Source of the DNA: an uncultured Clostridia bacterium
GTDB lineage: Bacteria; Bacillota; Clostridia; Oscillospirales; Acutalibacteraceae
Length of the DNA stretch: 64,000 nucleotides
Assembly: GCA_904420015.1 (NCBI GenBank)
Contig: CAJFTS010000044.1
Coordinates: 49,382 to 113,381, forward strand
Reading direction: 5' to 3'
A model generated the notes under the pieces. The model was not told the origin of the DNA, did not search any database, and saw only the letters and a program-made list of their open reading frames with translations. Positions 40,976-49,947 of this stretch are shown here, one piece after another; the stretch's first letter is position 1, and every line of letters starts with the position of its first letter. Both the position numbers and the translations under genes were made by a program.

Positions 40976-42961
40976 CTATCTGCTGACAATTCTATAATAG
41001 GTTCTGGCGGTCAGCAGATAGATCAGCACATACATCACCGTAAATACCAGAAAACAAACACCGGTGCATGCGATATACAACCCCGTATTCGTCAGATTCA
41101 TCAGCGCCAAAAGCCGGCAGATTAACGGAAGCGCCACCGTAACATGGATCCCCGCCACAATCAAGGGCAGGAAAAACACCGTCAGTACCTGCGAGCGGAT
41201 GGACGACTTAACCTCCTGTCGGCTCATCCCCACCTTCTGCATGATTTCAAACCGTTGCTTGTCATCGTAGCCTTCCGAAATCTGCTTAAAATAGATAATC
41301 AAAACGGTCGCCATAATGAACAGCGCTCCAAGGAAAACACCGATGAAAAAGAAGCCGCCGTACAGCCCGATAAACGCGCTTCTTGAGTCCGCCTTCGATT
41401 CCATGGTCCCCTGGTATTTGTTTTGCGCATAGAGATCAAGCGCCTCTCTGTAGAAAACACGCTGCTCCTCTTCCCCGGCATCCGTATCAAACCCATAATA
41501 ATACTGGCGTTCACTAGCTGAATCCCCAAGCGCTTTCTTTTGCAAGCCGTACAATAGGTCGATCTCCGCCTGGTCGCGGACAACCACGCACTGGCTGTCC
41601 GCCGCAACCGCTGCCAGCAGGCCGTTCCCAATAAAGCCCTCCAGCGTTTCCTTTACCGTATATTCCCGCCCAAGTACGTTCAGAGTCGGATGTTGGAACG
41701 GCTGGCGGCTGGAATAGAGCAAAATCTCCCCCTCGTTGAGGGTTTTATCCGTCCCCATGATGCGGTTATAATCCTCCAGCGATACAAACATGAGTGTTTG
41801 GACACGATCGATTGAGCCCAAGGAAGCATACTGCGGGGGCTCAAACGTGTCGCCGTTGAGGAAAGCCCCGAAGGATAGATACGGATACTGCGTCTCCTTC
41901 GTTACATGCAAGTGCTTTTCCTTCTGGAGCGCCCGGATTTGGGCAAAGGACTCTTCACTGCGCGCCTCGCTCTGCTCGTCTGCGTAAATAACAAAGTCGT
42001 TGGGATAGCGGACCCGGATCGTATCCTCCATACCAAGCATGAGAGAAGTTGTAGACGACACCATAATCAAAACGGCGGTGGACAGCACGCAGATATTCGC
42101 CAGCCCTACCGCGTTCTGCTTCATGCGGTAAATCATTCCGGAGACACTGGTAAAATGCCTGGTTTTATAATAATACCGCTTATTTTTGCGAAGCAGTTTC
42201 AAAAGGGCGATGCTGCCGGCGGTAAACAGCAGATAGGTCCCGATAATCACCAGCAAAACCGCAAGGAAAAAGAGGAAGATGGACGTCAGCGGACTTTTTA
42301 CAGTCAAGGCGATATAGTAGCCTGCCCCCAAACTGCAAAGCCCTAAAACGGCGAGGAGCCATTTGGTTTTCGGTTCCTTCTCTCCGGCGCTTCCCGCCCG
42401 AATCATCTCAATGGGATTCGACGTGCGAATCTGTCTTACGCAGTTGAGGAAAATGAGGAAGAAAACAGAGGCGAAAAAGAGTAGCGTGATCCCAACGGCT
42501 GTGCCAGAAAGGAAAAAGCCCAGGGAGATTTCGGCGCCGATTATGTTGGAAATGACAAGGAACATGACCTTGTCCAGCGCGATTCCCACAAGCAGGCCGC
42601 CTGTTAAGCCAATCAGCGCCACATACAGGGATTCCCACGCCATGACTTTGGACAGATGCCGTTTCTCCATGCCGAGGACATGGAAAACGCCGAATTCCTT
42701 TCTCCTTCGCTTTACCAGGAAGCTGTTGGTATAAAATAGAAAAATAAAAGCAAATACCGCTATAATAACCGAGCCCAAAGACATCATGGACTTGAGCGTA
42801 TTGTCGCCGACCATATCCGCAAGGCCCGGGTTCATCGACAAGGAAACCATAATATAAAACAAAGCTACCGTCATAATGCAGCTTATGAGATACGGGATAT
42901 AGGCCTTGCCGTTGCGGCGGATATTGCCGGCGGCAAGCTTGGGAAAAAAGCCTTTATTCAT
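40976..42961 (-). CDS. bceB: BceB-type FtsX-like permease for peptide antibiotic resistance
   Basis: A 661-residue permease of the BceB/VraG family: ten membrane helices, with a large extracytoplasmic domain (about residues 310-545) between helices 7 and 8. It binds peptide antibiotics or lipid II complexes, and also acts as the sensor for its kinase. The start ATG 42961 overlaps the ATPase stop by 8 bp; an upstream GTG is less well placed. With the ATPase gene and the kinase/regulator genes upstream it makes a complete BceRS-BceAB module. Confidence 0.88.
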   Translation of the reverse strand: MNKGFFPKLAAGNIRRNGKAYIPYLISCIMTVALFYIMVSLSMNPGLADMVGDNTLKSMMSLGSVIIAVFAFIFLFYTNSFLVKRRRKEFGVFHVLGMEKRHLSKVMAWESLYVALIGLTGGLLVGIALDKVMFLVISNIIGAEISLGFFLSGTAVGITLLFFASVFFLIFLNCVRQIRTSNPIEMIRAGSAGEKEPKTKWLLAVLGLCSLGAGYYIALTVKSPLTSIFLFFLAVLLVIIGTYLLFTAGSIALLKLLRKNKRYYYKTRHFTSVSGMIYRMKQNAVGLANICVLSTAVLIMVSSTTSLMLGMEDTIRVRYPNDFVIYADEQSEARSEESFAQIRALQKEKHLHVTKETQYPYLSFGAFLNGDTFEPPQYASLGSIDRVQTLMFVSLEDYNRIMGTDKTLNEGEILLYSSRQPFQHPTLNVLGREYTVKETLEGFIGNGLLAAVAADSQCVVVRDQAEIDLLYGLQKKALGDSASERQYYYGFDTDAGEEEQRVFYREALDLYAQNKYQGTMESKADSRSAFIGLYGGFFFIGVFLGALFIMATVLIIYFKQISEGYDDKQRFEIMQKVGMSRQEVKSSIRSQVLTVFFLPLIVAGIHVTVALPLICRLLALMNLTNTGLYIACTGVCFLVFTVMYVLIYLLTARTYYRIVSR

Positions 42962-43721
42962 GGCGGTCACCGCCTGTTGCTAGCAGAGTCAGGGTGTCGG
43001 AAATCTTTTGATACAGCTGCTCATTGCTGTTGTTTCCCCGATAAATCTGGTGAAACACCTCGCCGTCCTTGATAAAGAGCACCCGCCCCGCATGGCTTGC
43101 CGCCTTGACCGAATGGGTGACCATCAGGATGGTTTGCCCGTCCTGGTTGACTTCATGGAAAATCCGGAGCAGGTCGTCGGTAGACCTGGAATCCAGCGCG
43201 CCGGTAGGCTCGTCCGCCAGCACCAGCTTGGGATTGGTAATGAGGGCGCGGGCGACGGCGGCTCTCTGCTTCTGGCCGCCGGACACCTCGTAAGGGTATT
43301 TCTCCAAGAGCTCGGAAATTCCAAGCTTCTTTGCAATCGGCTGGAGGCGGCGGCTCATTTCCTTGTAACTTTTGCCGGCCAGTACCAGAGGAAGAAAGAT
43401 ATTGTCCTTTAAGTTAAAAGTATCTAGAAGATTGAAATCCTGGAATACAAAACCCAGATTATCCCGGCGAAAGGCGGAAATTTCCCTTTCCTTTACCGTG
43501 GAGAGACTCCTGCTGTCCAAAAGCACTTCACCGGCGGTGGGCTTATCCAAAGCCGCCAAAATATTCAGCAGCGTAGTCTTTCCGGAACCGGATTCCCCCA
43601 TGATCGCCACATACTCGCCCTGCTCCACCGAAAAGGACACGTTGGATAAGGCCCTTACCTGATTCCCGCCGAAACGGGTGGTATAAATTTTCTCAAGGCA
43701 TTTCGCCTCTAATAGTACCAT
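42954..43721 (-). CDS. bceA: BceA-type ABC transporter ATPase
   Basis: A 255-residue ATPase of the BceA/MacB family: Walker A GESGSGKTT, signature VSGGQKQRAAVARAL, Walker B LVLADEPTGALD, switch His in MVTHS. It powers detoxification of cell-wall antibiotics such as bacitracin or lantibiotics. The gene lies 111 bp downstream of the kinase gene, with its own regulated promoter in that gap. Confidence 0.9.
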   Translation of the reverse strand: MVLLEAKCLEKIYTTRFGGNQVRALSNVSFSVEQGEYVAIMGESGSGKTTLLNILAALDKPTAGEVLLDSRSLSTVKEREISAFRRDNLGFVFQDFNLLDTFNLKDNIFLPLVLAGKSYKEMSRRLQPIAKKLGISELLEKYPYEVSGGQKQRAAVARALITNPKLVLADEPTGALDSRSTDDLLRIFHEVNQDGQTILMVTHSVKAASHAGRVLFIKDGEVFHQIYRGNNSNEQLYQKISDTLTLLATGGDRHE

Positions 43722-43760
43722 ATGAACCGCCTCCTTGTAGTTTGTGTCCTTATTTTATCA

Positions 43761-43817
43761 AAACGGCCGGCGTCCCCGACATCGAATCAGGTGACATTCC
43801 GGCCGTTTGGTGTGACA
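43761..43817 (-). promoter_or_regulatory. Probable BceR binding region and promoter of bceAB
   Basis: Two GTGACA half sites (43791-43796 and 43812-43817, plus strand; TGTCAC on the minus strand) are repeated directly 21 bp apart, two helical turns, as expected for an OmpR-type regulator. They lie inside a 10-bp inverted repeat AAACGGCCGG (43761-43770) / CCGGCCGTTT (43799-43808). A -10 element like TAAAAT (about 43752-43757) follows on the minus strand. Confidence 0.5.
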
Positions 43818-43832
43818 ATTCTGCAAGACGGG

Positions 43833-44858
43833 CTATTGAAGCTGCAAAGGATCGGTATGCAGGTCAAGGGAAAGGGTGGTTCCTACCCCGGGCGTGGACG
43901 CGGCGCTAATCCTAAGAGAAAGCCTGTCCGCCGCCAGCTTACACAGATACAGACCCAGCCCGGTGGATTTCTTATCCGAGCGCCCATTGTATCCGGTAAA
44001 ACCCTTCTCAAAGATTCTAGGCAGGTCCTCCGGCGCAATCCCAATGCCGGTATCGGAAATATGGAGCATCTTTTCCGGCGTTACGGCAATGGTCACGGAG
44101 CCTTCTGGAGTATACTTGACGCTGTTGGACAAGATCTGTTCAATGATAAACAAAAGCCATTTTTCATCCGTAAGCACCTGCATATGAACCGGTTGGTAGA
44201 CAAGGCGGATCCGCCGGCGTACAAACTGAGGGGCGTACTTATGGACCGCCTGCTTGATGATGCTGTCCAAATCATATTCCCGGAACACATAATCGGAAGA
44301 ACCGCTTCCCAGCCGCAGGTAGCTAAGCACCATTTCCACATACTGCTCGATCCGAAACAGCTCGTCGGAAAGAGCCCGGTGTTCCTCGGTATCCTCGCTT
44401 TCCAATGTCATACGCATCACCGAAATGGGCGTTTTGATCTGATGCACCCACGTGGTGAAATAATCCATACTCTCTCGGCGCTGTGCTTGCCAGTTGGTCA
44501 GTGCGGCGTTTAAGATACGCCGCTGCTCCTTGAGCATCTCTTGTAAATCCGCTTCCGCCAACGTTTGGGCGGGCGGAAGCCGGTCGAGCATCAGCGAAAC
44601 CTGCTTCAAAATCCTCTGGTGCTCCTGATGCCGCCTGCAATAGAAGATAAAGTGCAGGGAAAGAACGACGGCGGCCAGGAGGCAGCAAAGCCCCGTCGCA
44701 TACCAGACCGCCTCGGCTTGAAGCTCATACAGGGAAAAAATGAGGGCAAAAATAGCGGCAAACGCCAAAAACAGCAAAGCCGAAAACCGGTACTGTTTTA
44801 GGTAGCTTACCAGTATAAAACGCCGTTTCTCCCCTTTCACCTTTTCCCACCCCCTCAT
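43833..44858 (-). CDS. bceS: BceS-type intramembrane-sensing histidine kinase
   Basis: A 341-residue kinase with two closely spaced membrane helices near the N-terminus and no real extracellular domain, as in BceS/GraS kinases that rely on the transporter for sensing. The H box YFTTWVHQIKTPISVM, N box IIEQILSNSVKYT and G boxes (HISDTGIGI, KKSTGLGLYLCKLAADRL) are intact. The start overlaps the response regulator stop (ATGA). Confidence 0.9.
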   Translation of the reverse strand: MRGWEKVKGEKRRFILVSYLKQYRFSALLFLAFAAIFALIFSLYELQAEAVWYATGLCCLLAAVVLSLHFIFYCRRHQEHQRILKQVSLMLDRLPPAQTLAEADLQEMLKEQRRILNAALTNWQAQRRESMDYFTTWVHQIKTPISVMRMTLESEDTEEHRALSDELFRIEQYVEMVLSYLRLGSGSSDYVFREYDLDSIIKQAVHKYAPQFVRRRIRLVYQPVHMQVLTDEKWLLFIIEQILSNSVKYTPEGSVTIAVTPEKMLHISDTGIGIAPEDLPRIFEKGFTGYNGRSDKKSTGLGLYLCKLAADRLSLRISAASTPGVGTTLSLDLHTDPLQLQ

Positions 44859-45526
44859 TCAATGATGTACCCGACGCCAACCTTGGTGGTGATAAAATCA
44901 TGCAGACCGGCATTTTCCAGCTTTTTTCTCAAACGATTTACGTTGACCGTCAAGGTATTTTCCTCTACATACTCGTCCATCTGCCACAGCTTGGTCATCA
45001 AGGTCTCCCGGCTGACCACCTTTCCCTTATTTTCCATAAGGGTACGCAGGATACGGAAATCGTTTTTGGTCAGCTCCACCCGCCTTCCTTGGTAGGAGAG
45101 GGTGGTATCGTTCAGATTGAGAATGGCCCCCTTGTGTTCCAAAGCAGGTACTTTTCCTCCCATATCGTAGGTGCGGCGAAGCAGGGCCTGGATCTTGGCG
45201 GTCATTACATCGAGGTTGATGGGTTTGGCAATAAAATCATCGCCTCCCATATGCATGGCCATCACAATATTCATATTATCTGAGGCGGAGGAGAGAAATA
45301 CCACCGGGATATTGGAAATTTTCCGAATTTCGCTGCACCAGTGGTAGCCGTTGAAAAACGGAAGCATAATGTCCAACAAAACCATATGGGGATCGTACTG
45401 GACAAATTCAGGTATAATATTCTGGAAATCCTTTGCGCACTGCGCTTCGTTTCCCCAGGATTCGATCTGTTCCTTTATGGCCTTCGCTAGAGAACGGTCG
45501 TCTTCAATCACAAAGATACGATACAT
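44855..45526 (-). CDS. bceR: BceR-type OmpR-family response regulator
   Basis: A 223-residue response regulator: receiver domain with the acidic pair and phospho-Asp (VLLDIMLPFFNGY), K in FIAKPIN, and a winged-helix output domain (ELTKNDFRILRTLMENKGKVVSRETLMTKLW). First gene of the BceRS operon, with a sigma-A promoter 100 bp ahead; it would activate bceAB through the GTGACA repeats. Confidence 0.9.
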   Translation of the reverse strand: MYRIFVIEDDRSLAKAIKEQIESWGNEAQCAKDFQNIIPEFVQYDPHMVLLDIMLPFFNGYHWCSEIRKISNIPVVFLSSASDNMNIVMAMHMGGDDFIAKPINLDVMTAKIQALLRRTYDMGGKVPALEHKGAILNLNDTTLSYQGRRVELTKNDFRILRTLMENKGKVVSRETLMTKLWQMDEYVEENTLTVNVNRLRKKLENAGLHDFITTKVGVGYIIE

Positions 45527-45619
45527 ATAGCTTTCTTCCCTAAACCTTGAATTCTTCTTTGGCTTACGCTTGTTCCCGATGGATCCGCTCTATCGCAACA
45601 AGCTGCAGCAGACGATTTT

Positions 45620-45648
45620 ATGATAGCTGCAAAGCCATTTGAAGTCAA
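45620..45648 (-). promoter_or_regulatory. Sigma-A promoter of bceRS
   Basis: On the minus strand TTGACT and TATCAT are 17 bp apart, about 95 bp in front of the bceR start. The rest of the gap 45527-45782 shows nothing further. Confidence 0.55.
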
Positions 45649-45782
45649 GCAATGAGAGAAAAGGGGCATCTGCCTTGTGTGGCTGCATATTATACGGGAA
45701 CCGTACAAATTCCAAAGAAAAAGCCGTGCTTTAACCTAAGTCAAGGCGAACACGTTTCCTTCCATTATTTCTTTCCGAACAA

Positions 45783-46406
45783 TCAACCTTCCATTAGCTT
45801 TTGTATGCTGACAGCTGCAAACGGCAAATACATATATAAAAGGGATAGTCTCTGCCATAAGCCTTCCTTTTCAATCCAGGTGCTTTTGAATTTCTCCTTA
45901 TCCGCCATTATAAACAGAAGGAAGAAAACAATTCCTAATCCAAAAGAAACGGCCGACAGAATACCGATTCCGGTTTCCCCCTGACGGAAGGATAGAATAG
46001 AAAGTAACAGCGGCACAAAGGAAAGCGCCATAAATCCCAGGGAGGCTCCAATCCCATGCACCTTGGAAGCAAGATTCTGTTCCGTCCTTGTTTCATTTAC
46101 AGAGAACAAGCCGGATAAGATGCCGGCTCCTATCGCAAATAACCCGGTCAGAATTAATACCGCAATCGTCAGCCCAGTTGATTCCGACCAATAGGTTACC
46201 ACGAAAGCCGGGAAAGATGCCAAAAGAAAAAATCCCAGCAATAAAAGCCAAAGGTTATACCAGCTGCGAACCGGGCTTTTCGGATTTCCAAGCAAGCTCA
46301 TAACCTGCTTTGTATGGCTGTATCCCGGATAAAACAAAGCCAATAGGTAAGGAACCGCAAAGTCTCCGATTACCGCTGTCAATAAGCAAGCCCATCCTAT
46401 TTTCAT
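45783..46406 (-). CDS. DUF998 membrane protein
   Basis: A 207-residue membrane protein with six predicted helices, of the DUF998 family (GDFAVPYLLALFYPGYSHTKQVMSLLGNPKSPVRSWYNLW is diagnostic). No activity is established to my knowledge. It is monocistronic and immediately next to a recombinase fragment. Confidence 0.8.
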   Translation of the reverse strand: MKIGWACLLTAVIGDFAVPYLLALFYPGYSHTKQVMSLLGNPKSPVRSWYNLWLLLLGFFLLASFPAFVVTYWSESTGLTIAVLILTGLFAIGAGILSGLFSVNETRTEQNLASKVHGIGASLGFMALSFVPLLLSILSFRQGETGIGILSAVSFGLGIVFFLLFIMADKEKFKSTWIEKEGLWQRLSLLYMYLPFAAVSIQKLMEG

Positions 46407-46429
46407 CCTATTTTTCTCCTTGTTTTTAT

Positions 46430-46612
46430 TTTACCAGCCACCAACTGCGGCATACTTATGCTACGAATGCAATCGCAAGCGGCGTAGACGTCCGAACGGT
46501 ACAATATTTAATGGGGCACGACACGGTGGAAATGACAATGCATTATACCCACCTCTCCACTTCCGCTTTGGCAGATGCGCGCAAAAAGCTAAACGCATCC
46601 ATAGCCGTATAA
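46430..46612 (+). pseudogene. Tyrosine recombinase (integrase) C-terminal fragment
   Basis: The last 60 codons of a phage-type integrase: HQLRHTYATNAI (catalytic Arg), VQYLMGHDTVEMTMHYTH (catalytic His and Tyr). The N-terminal part is replaced by unrelated sequence. Its 3' end lies 142 bp from the 3' end of a tRNA gene, the usual place for an integrase of an element inserted at the tRNA, so it is probably the scar of such an element. Confidence 0.75.
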
Positions 46613-46708
46613 ATCTATGTCCACTTTTTGTCCACTGCCCCACCGTTTTCAAACGTGTTTGACCTATTTCAAGCGACACATAGAAAATAAAAGAAAAATG
46701 AAAATACC

Positions 46709-46747
46709 CGCTTAAACACTGGGTTTCCCAGCATTCAAGCGGGTTTT
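46709..46747. terminator. Terminator hairpin beside tRNA-Pro
   Basis: ACCCGCTT and AAGCGGGT pair around a loop that has its own CTGGG/CCCAG stem; a TTTTCTTT tract follows on the plus strand. Likely terminates the integrase remnant or the tRNA transcript. Confidence 0.5.
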
Positions 46748-46753
46748 CTTTGG

Positions 46754-46827
46754 TCCGAGTGACAGGAGTCGAACCTGCGGCCTCTTGAACCCCATTCAAG
46801 CGCGCTACCAATCTGCGCTACACCCGG
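46754..46827 (-). tRNA. tRNA-Pro (anticodon GGG)
   Basis: A 74-nt cloverleaf: acceptor CCGGGTG/CACTCGG with discriminator A, D-arm GCGC...GCGC, anticodon stem CTTGA/TCAAG with loop ATGGGGT (anticodon GGG), and T-arm with GTTCGAC. CCA is not encoded. The anticodon reads CCC and CCU codons. Confidence 0.92.
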
Positions 46828-46855
46828 ATACTTGCTTACCAAAGCAACAGTCAAT

Positions 46856-46885
46856 ATTATAGCGTATCCACCTATATTTTGTCAA
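46856..46885 (-). promoter_or_regulatory. Sigma-A promoter of tRNA-Pro
   Basis: Perfect hexamers TTGACA and TATAAT with an 18-bp spacer, about 30 bp in front of the tRNA gene. Confidence 0.75.
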
Positions 46886-46903
46886 GAGGCTTTTTCCATA
46901 ATT

Positions 46904-48592
46904 TTAACTTTCTCGATTGGATGCCTGTAAAGCCAATCGAAGCATCTCACTGGCATTTTGCAAGGTCAGCTCTGTGATGGCTTCTCCGCCGATGATGCGG
47001 GCAATCTCTCTCCTGCGGCCATCTTCATTAAGCACACGCACATCGGTAAAGGTTCTCTCCTGGCGCACGTGCTTTTCTATCAAGAGATGCCGGTCCGCAA
47101 AGGCGGCAATCTGGGCGGAGTGGGTGACACAGAGGATCTGCCTGCCCTTCGACACCTGTTTGAGCTTAAGCCCCACCTTCTGGGAGGCGCGGCCGCTGAT
47201 ACCGGTATCTACCTCGTCGAAAATCAGCGTGGCAATGTCGTCCTGATCGGCAAGGACATTTTGAATTGAGAGCATAATGCGGGAAAGCTCGCCGCCCGAC
47301 GCGATCTTGGAGATCGGCTTAGGCGGTTCCCCTGGATTGACAGAGAGCAGAAACTCGACCGTCTGCGCGCCGCTTGCATAAAGCGGACACGGCACAAAAG
47401 AGGTCTGCAGCCGTACCCCCGGCATATCCAGAAAGGCCAGCTCCCGACGCACCCGTTCCTCAAATTTTTTCGCCGCTTCCATCCGTTTGACCGTCAGTTC
47501 CCCCGCCAGCTCCACCGCCTGGGCCTGGATCTGCTCAAGCTCCTTCGTCAGCTTGGCCGCCCGTTCATCGGAAAGCTCAATTTCCGAAAGCTCCCGGCTT
47601 GCATTTTCCAGGAAAGCCAGCATTTCCTCCTCGGTTTCGCCGTACTTTCGGGCAAGACGGTGCAGCTCGTTCATGCGGCTTTCAATTTGATCGAGCTGCT
47701 GCGGATCGTATTCCAGCTGCTCCCCAATCCGGCGCAGCTCTTGGTTGGCATCGTCCAAGTCGTATACCATCGCCTCGATCCGCTCGGAAAGCGGTTGCAG
47801 CTGCGGATAATACCGGGCCGCCTCCTGCAAGGCATGGGCCGCATCCGAAATACGCTGGGAAGCCCCCTGGGCTTCTTCATCCCCGCCGATGGCGGTACGG
47901 GCGGAAAGGATGGAGGTGGCGATCCTCCCGGAATTGAGATAGAGGGCCCTCTTCTCCTCCAGTTCCCGTAATTCTCCGGGACGCAGCTCCGCCTCCTCCA
48001 GCTCCTGGATCTGGTAGCGCAGCAGGTCCATCCGGCGGGCTTTGAGCGCCTCGTCCATATCGGTGGCGGCCAGTTCCTTTTTGATGCGGCAAAGCCGGTC
48101 GTATACCGCCTGGTATCGGGCGAGCAGCTCCCCGTATCCCCCCAGGCTGTCGAGGTAATGGATATGCCGCTGCGGGGAAAGAAGGGCTTGGTTTTCATGC
48201 TGGCCGTGGATGTTGATGAGGGTGCGTCCAACCTCTCGGAGGATGGAGACCGTGGTGGGACGCCCTCCGATGCGGCAGACCGTCTTTCCCTCGGCGCTGA
48301 TTTCCCGCTGAAGCAGAAGGGTTCCGTCCTCCTCGCAGGAAAACCCGTTTTGCTCCAGAATTTCCGCCGTCGCCCGGCCTACCGTGTCAAACAAGGCGCT
48401 GACCCGGGCCGTCTTTGCCCCGGTGCGCACCACGTCCCTGGACACTCGTTCGCCCAAAACGGCATTGATGGAATCAATCACAATAGACTTACCCGCGCCG
48501 GTTTCCCCTGTTAAAATATTAAGCCCCGGACCAAAGGATATGTCCGCGTATTCGATTACCGCGATGTTTTCGATGTGCAGCGTCATCAGCAT
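46904..48592 (-). CDS. recN: DNA repair protein RecN
   Basis: A 562-residue SMC-like ATPase that acts early in double-strand break repair. Walker A GETGAGKS, a long coiled-coil middle region, the signature SGGELSRIML and Walker B TLIFDEVDTGISG are intact and the length is normal. It is the last gene of the argR-recN end of the housekeeping block; its start is 11 bp after argR. Confidence 0.93.
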   Translation of the reverse strand: MLMTLHIENIAVIEYADISFGPGLNILTGETGAGKSIVIDSINAVLGERVSRDVVRTGAKTARVSALFDTVGRATAEILEQNGFSCEEDGTLLLQREISAEGKTVCRIGGRPTTVSILREVGRTLINIHGQHENQALLSPQRHIHYLDSLGGYGELLARYQAVYDRLCRIKKELAATDMDEALKARRMDLLRYQIQELEEAELRPGELRELEEKRALYLNSGRIATSILSARTAIGGDEEAQGASQRISDAAHALQEAARYYPQLQPLSERIEAMVYDLDDANQELRRIGEQLEYDPQQLDQIESRMNELHRLARKYGETEEEMLAFLENASRELSEIELSDERAAKLTKELEQIQAQAVELAGELTVKRMEAAKKFEERVRRELAFLDMPGVRLQTSFVPCPLYASGAQTVEFLLSVNPGEPPKPISKIASGGELSRIMLSIQNVLADQDDIATLIFDEVDTGISGRASQKVGLKLKQVSKGRQILCVTHSAQIAAFADRHLLIEKHVRQERTFTDVRVLNEDGRRREIARIIGGEAITELTLQNASEMLRLALQASNRES

Positions 48593-48603
48593 CGTTCTAT
48601 CCC

Positions 48604-49053
48604 CTATCGGTTATAGGATCGCAAATCCTGCATGAGGGTCTTGGCATTTTCCTCCGTGCGGCAGACGACCAGGATGGTGTCGTCCCCCGCCAGGGTGCCG
48701 GCGACCCCCTCCCAATGCATGGAATCGAGCGCCGCACAGGCGGCGTTCGCCATTCCGGAATAGCATTTGATTATGATAAGATTCTGGGCCGAATCCATAG
48801 ATATGACGGCGTCGGCAAAAATGGTTCGAAACTTTGATGAGATGCCGGCATGCTCGTTCTTCGCCGTCATATAGCGATATTTTCCATTGCCATCGAGCGA
48901 CTTGATCAGGCGCAGCTCCTTGATATCCCGCGACACGGTTGCCTGGGTGATGTTATAGCCGTGTTCCTTTAAACAACGCAGCAGCTCTTCCTGGGTATCG
49001 ATGGGGTATTGCGCAATCAGCTCCAGAATTTTCGCATGTCGTTTTGTTTTCAT
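48604..49053 (-). CDS. argR: Arginine repressor ArgR/AhrC
   Basis: A 149-residue hexameric regulator of arginine metabolism. The N-terminal winged helix (ITQATVSRDIKELRLIK) and C-terminal arginine-binding and oligomerisation domain (GVAGTLAGDDTILVV) are typical. The start ATG 49053 follows GGAGGAAG; a longer frame upstream lacks family similarity. In Clostridia argR is conserved between nadK and recN, as here. Confidence 0.93.
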   Translation of the reverse strand: MKTKRHAKILELIAQYPIDTQEELLRCLKEHGYNITQATVSRDIKELRLIKSLDGNGKYRYMTAKNEHAGISSKFRTIFADAVISMDSAQNLIIIKCYSGMANAACAALDSMHWEGVAGTLAGDDTILVVCRTEENAKTLMQDLRSYNR

Positions 49054-49098
49054 CGTCTTCCTCCAAGTTGACAGGGTCCAATCCATTGAGGCAGGGCG

Positions 49099-49947
49099 CT
49101 ATCCCCTGCGGTTCATTAATTTCTGTGTCAGCGTTTCATAAAAAGTGCCTTCCTTCAACCGGATAAGCTTGGCGGCAATGGCCGCCTTTCGAATGGTAAC
49201 CGTATCCTCCGGCCGCAGCGCCCGGCCTAGACGGCCGTCCACCGTCAGATAAGCCCCTTCGCCGTAACGGGTGGCGGCCCGGACGGATATCACCGAATCC
49301 GCCCGGAAAAGGATGCTGCGGTCGAAGAGGGAATGGGGACAGATGGGCGTTGCCAGCATCCCATCCATTTCCGGGTCCAAAACCGGACCGCCCGCCGAGA
49401 GCGAGTAGGCGGTTGAGCCGGTTGGGGTGGATATAATCACCCCGTCCGCCCGATAGGACGCAATCTCCCGGTCGTTTAAGGTAACCGTCAAATCAAGGAT
49501 ACGCGAAACGGTTCCTTTGGAAATAACCGCATCGTTGAGGGCGTAATAGGGGGTATCCTCCCCGCTGATACGAACATCCAGCAGCATACGGCGGTCGAGC
49601 GTATATTCCCCGGTAAGCAGCCGGGGCAGCTTATATAATTCATTGGTTTCCAGCCCCGCCATAAACCCTAAGGTTCCGGCATTGATCCCCAGAACCGGCT
49701 TTTCAAGAGGAGCCGCATAGGTCACCGTATGCAAAATGGTTCCGTCCCCGCCCAAGGCGAGCACCAAGTCGCAGCGCCGGTAAAGCGCCTCACGGGGGAG
49801 GTACTCCGCCCCTTCAAAGGGAAACTTTTCCCGGTCCTTATCCTCCAGCAGCAAGGCTGCCCCCAATGAGGACAGGCGGGAGGCGATATCGGGAAAATAC
49901 GCCTGCGCCCCTTGTTTTCCAGAATTTGCGACAACGGCAATCTTCAT
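49099..49947 (-). CDS. nadK: NAD kinase
   Basis: A 282-residue NAD+ kinase that makes NADP+. Motifs GGDGT (ALGGDGTILHT), NAGTLGFMA and the SxTGSTAYSLSAGGPV segment are present. It overlaps the stop of the tlyA gene by 4 bp. Confidence 0.93.
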   Translation of the reverse strand: MKIAVVANSGKQGAQAYFPDIASRLSSLGAALLLEDKDREKFPFEGAEYLPREALYRRCDLVLALGGDGTILHTVTYAAPLEKPVLGINAGTLGFMAGLETNELYKLPRLLTGEYTLDRRMLLDVRISGEDTPYYALNDAVISKGTVSRILDLTVTLNDREIASYRADGVIISTPTGSTAYSLSAGGPVLDPEMDGMLATPICPHSLFDRSILFRADSVISVRAATRYGEGAYLTVDGRLGRALRPEDTVTIRKAAIAAKLIRLKEGTFYETLTQKLMNRRG

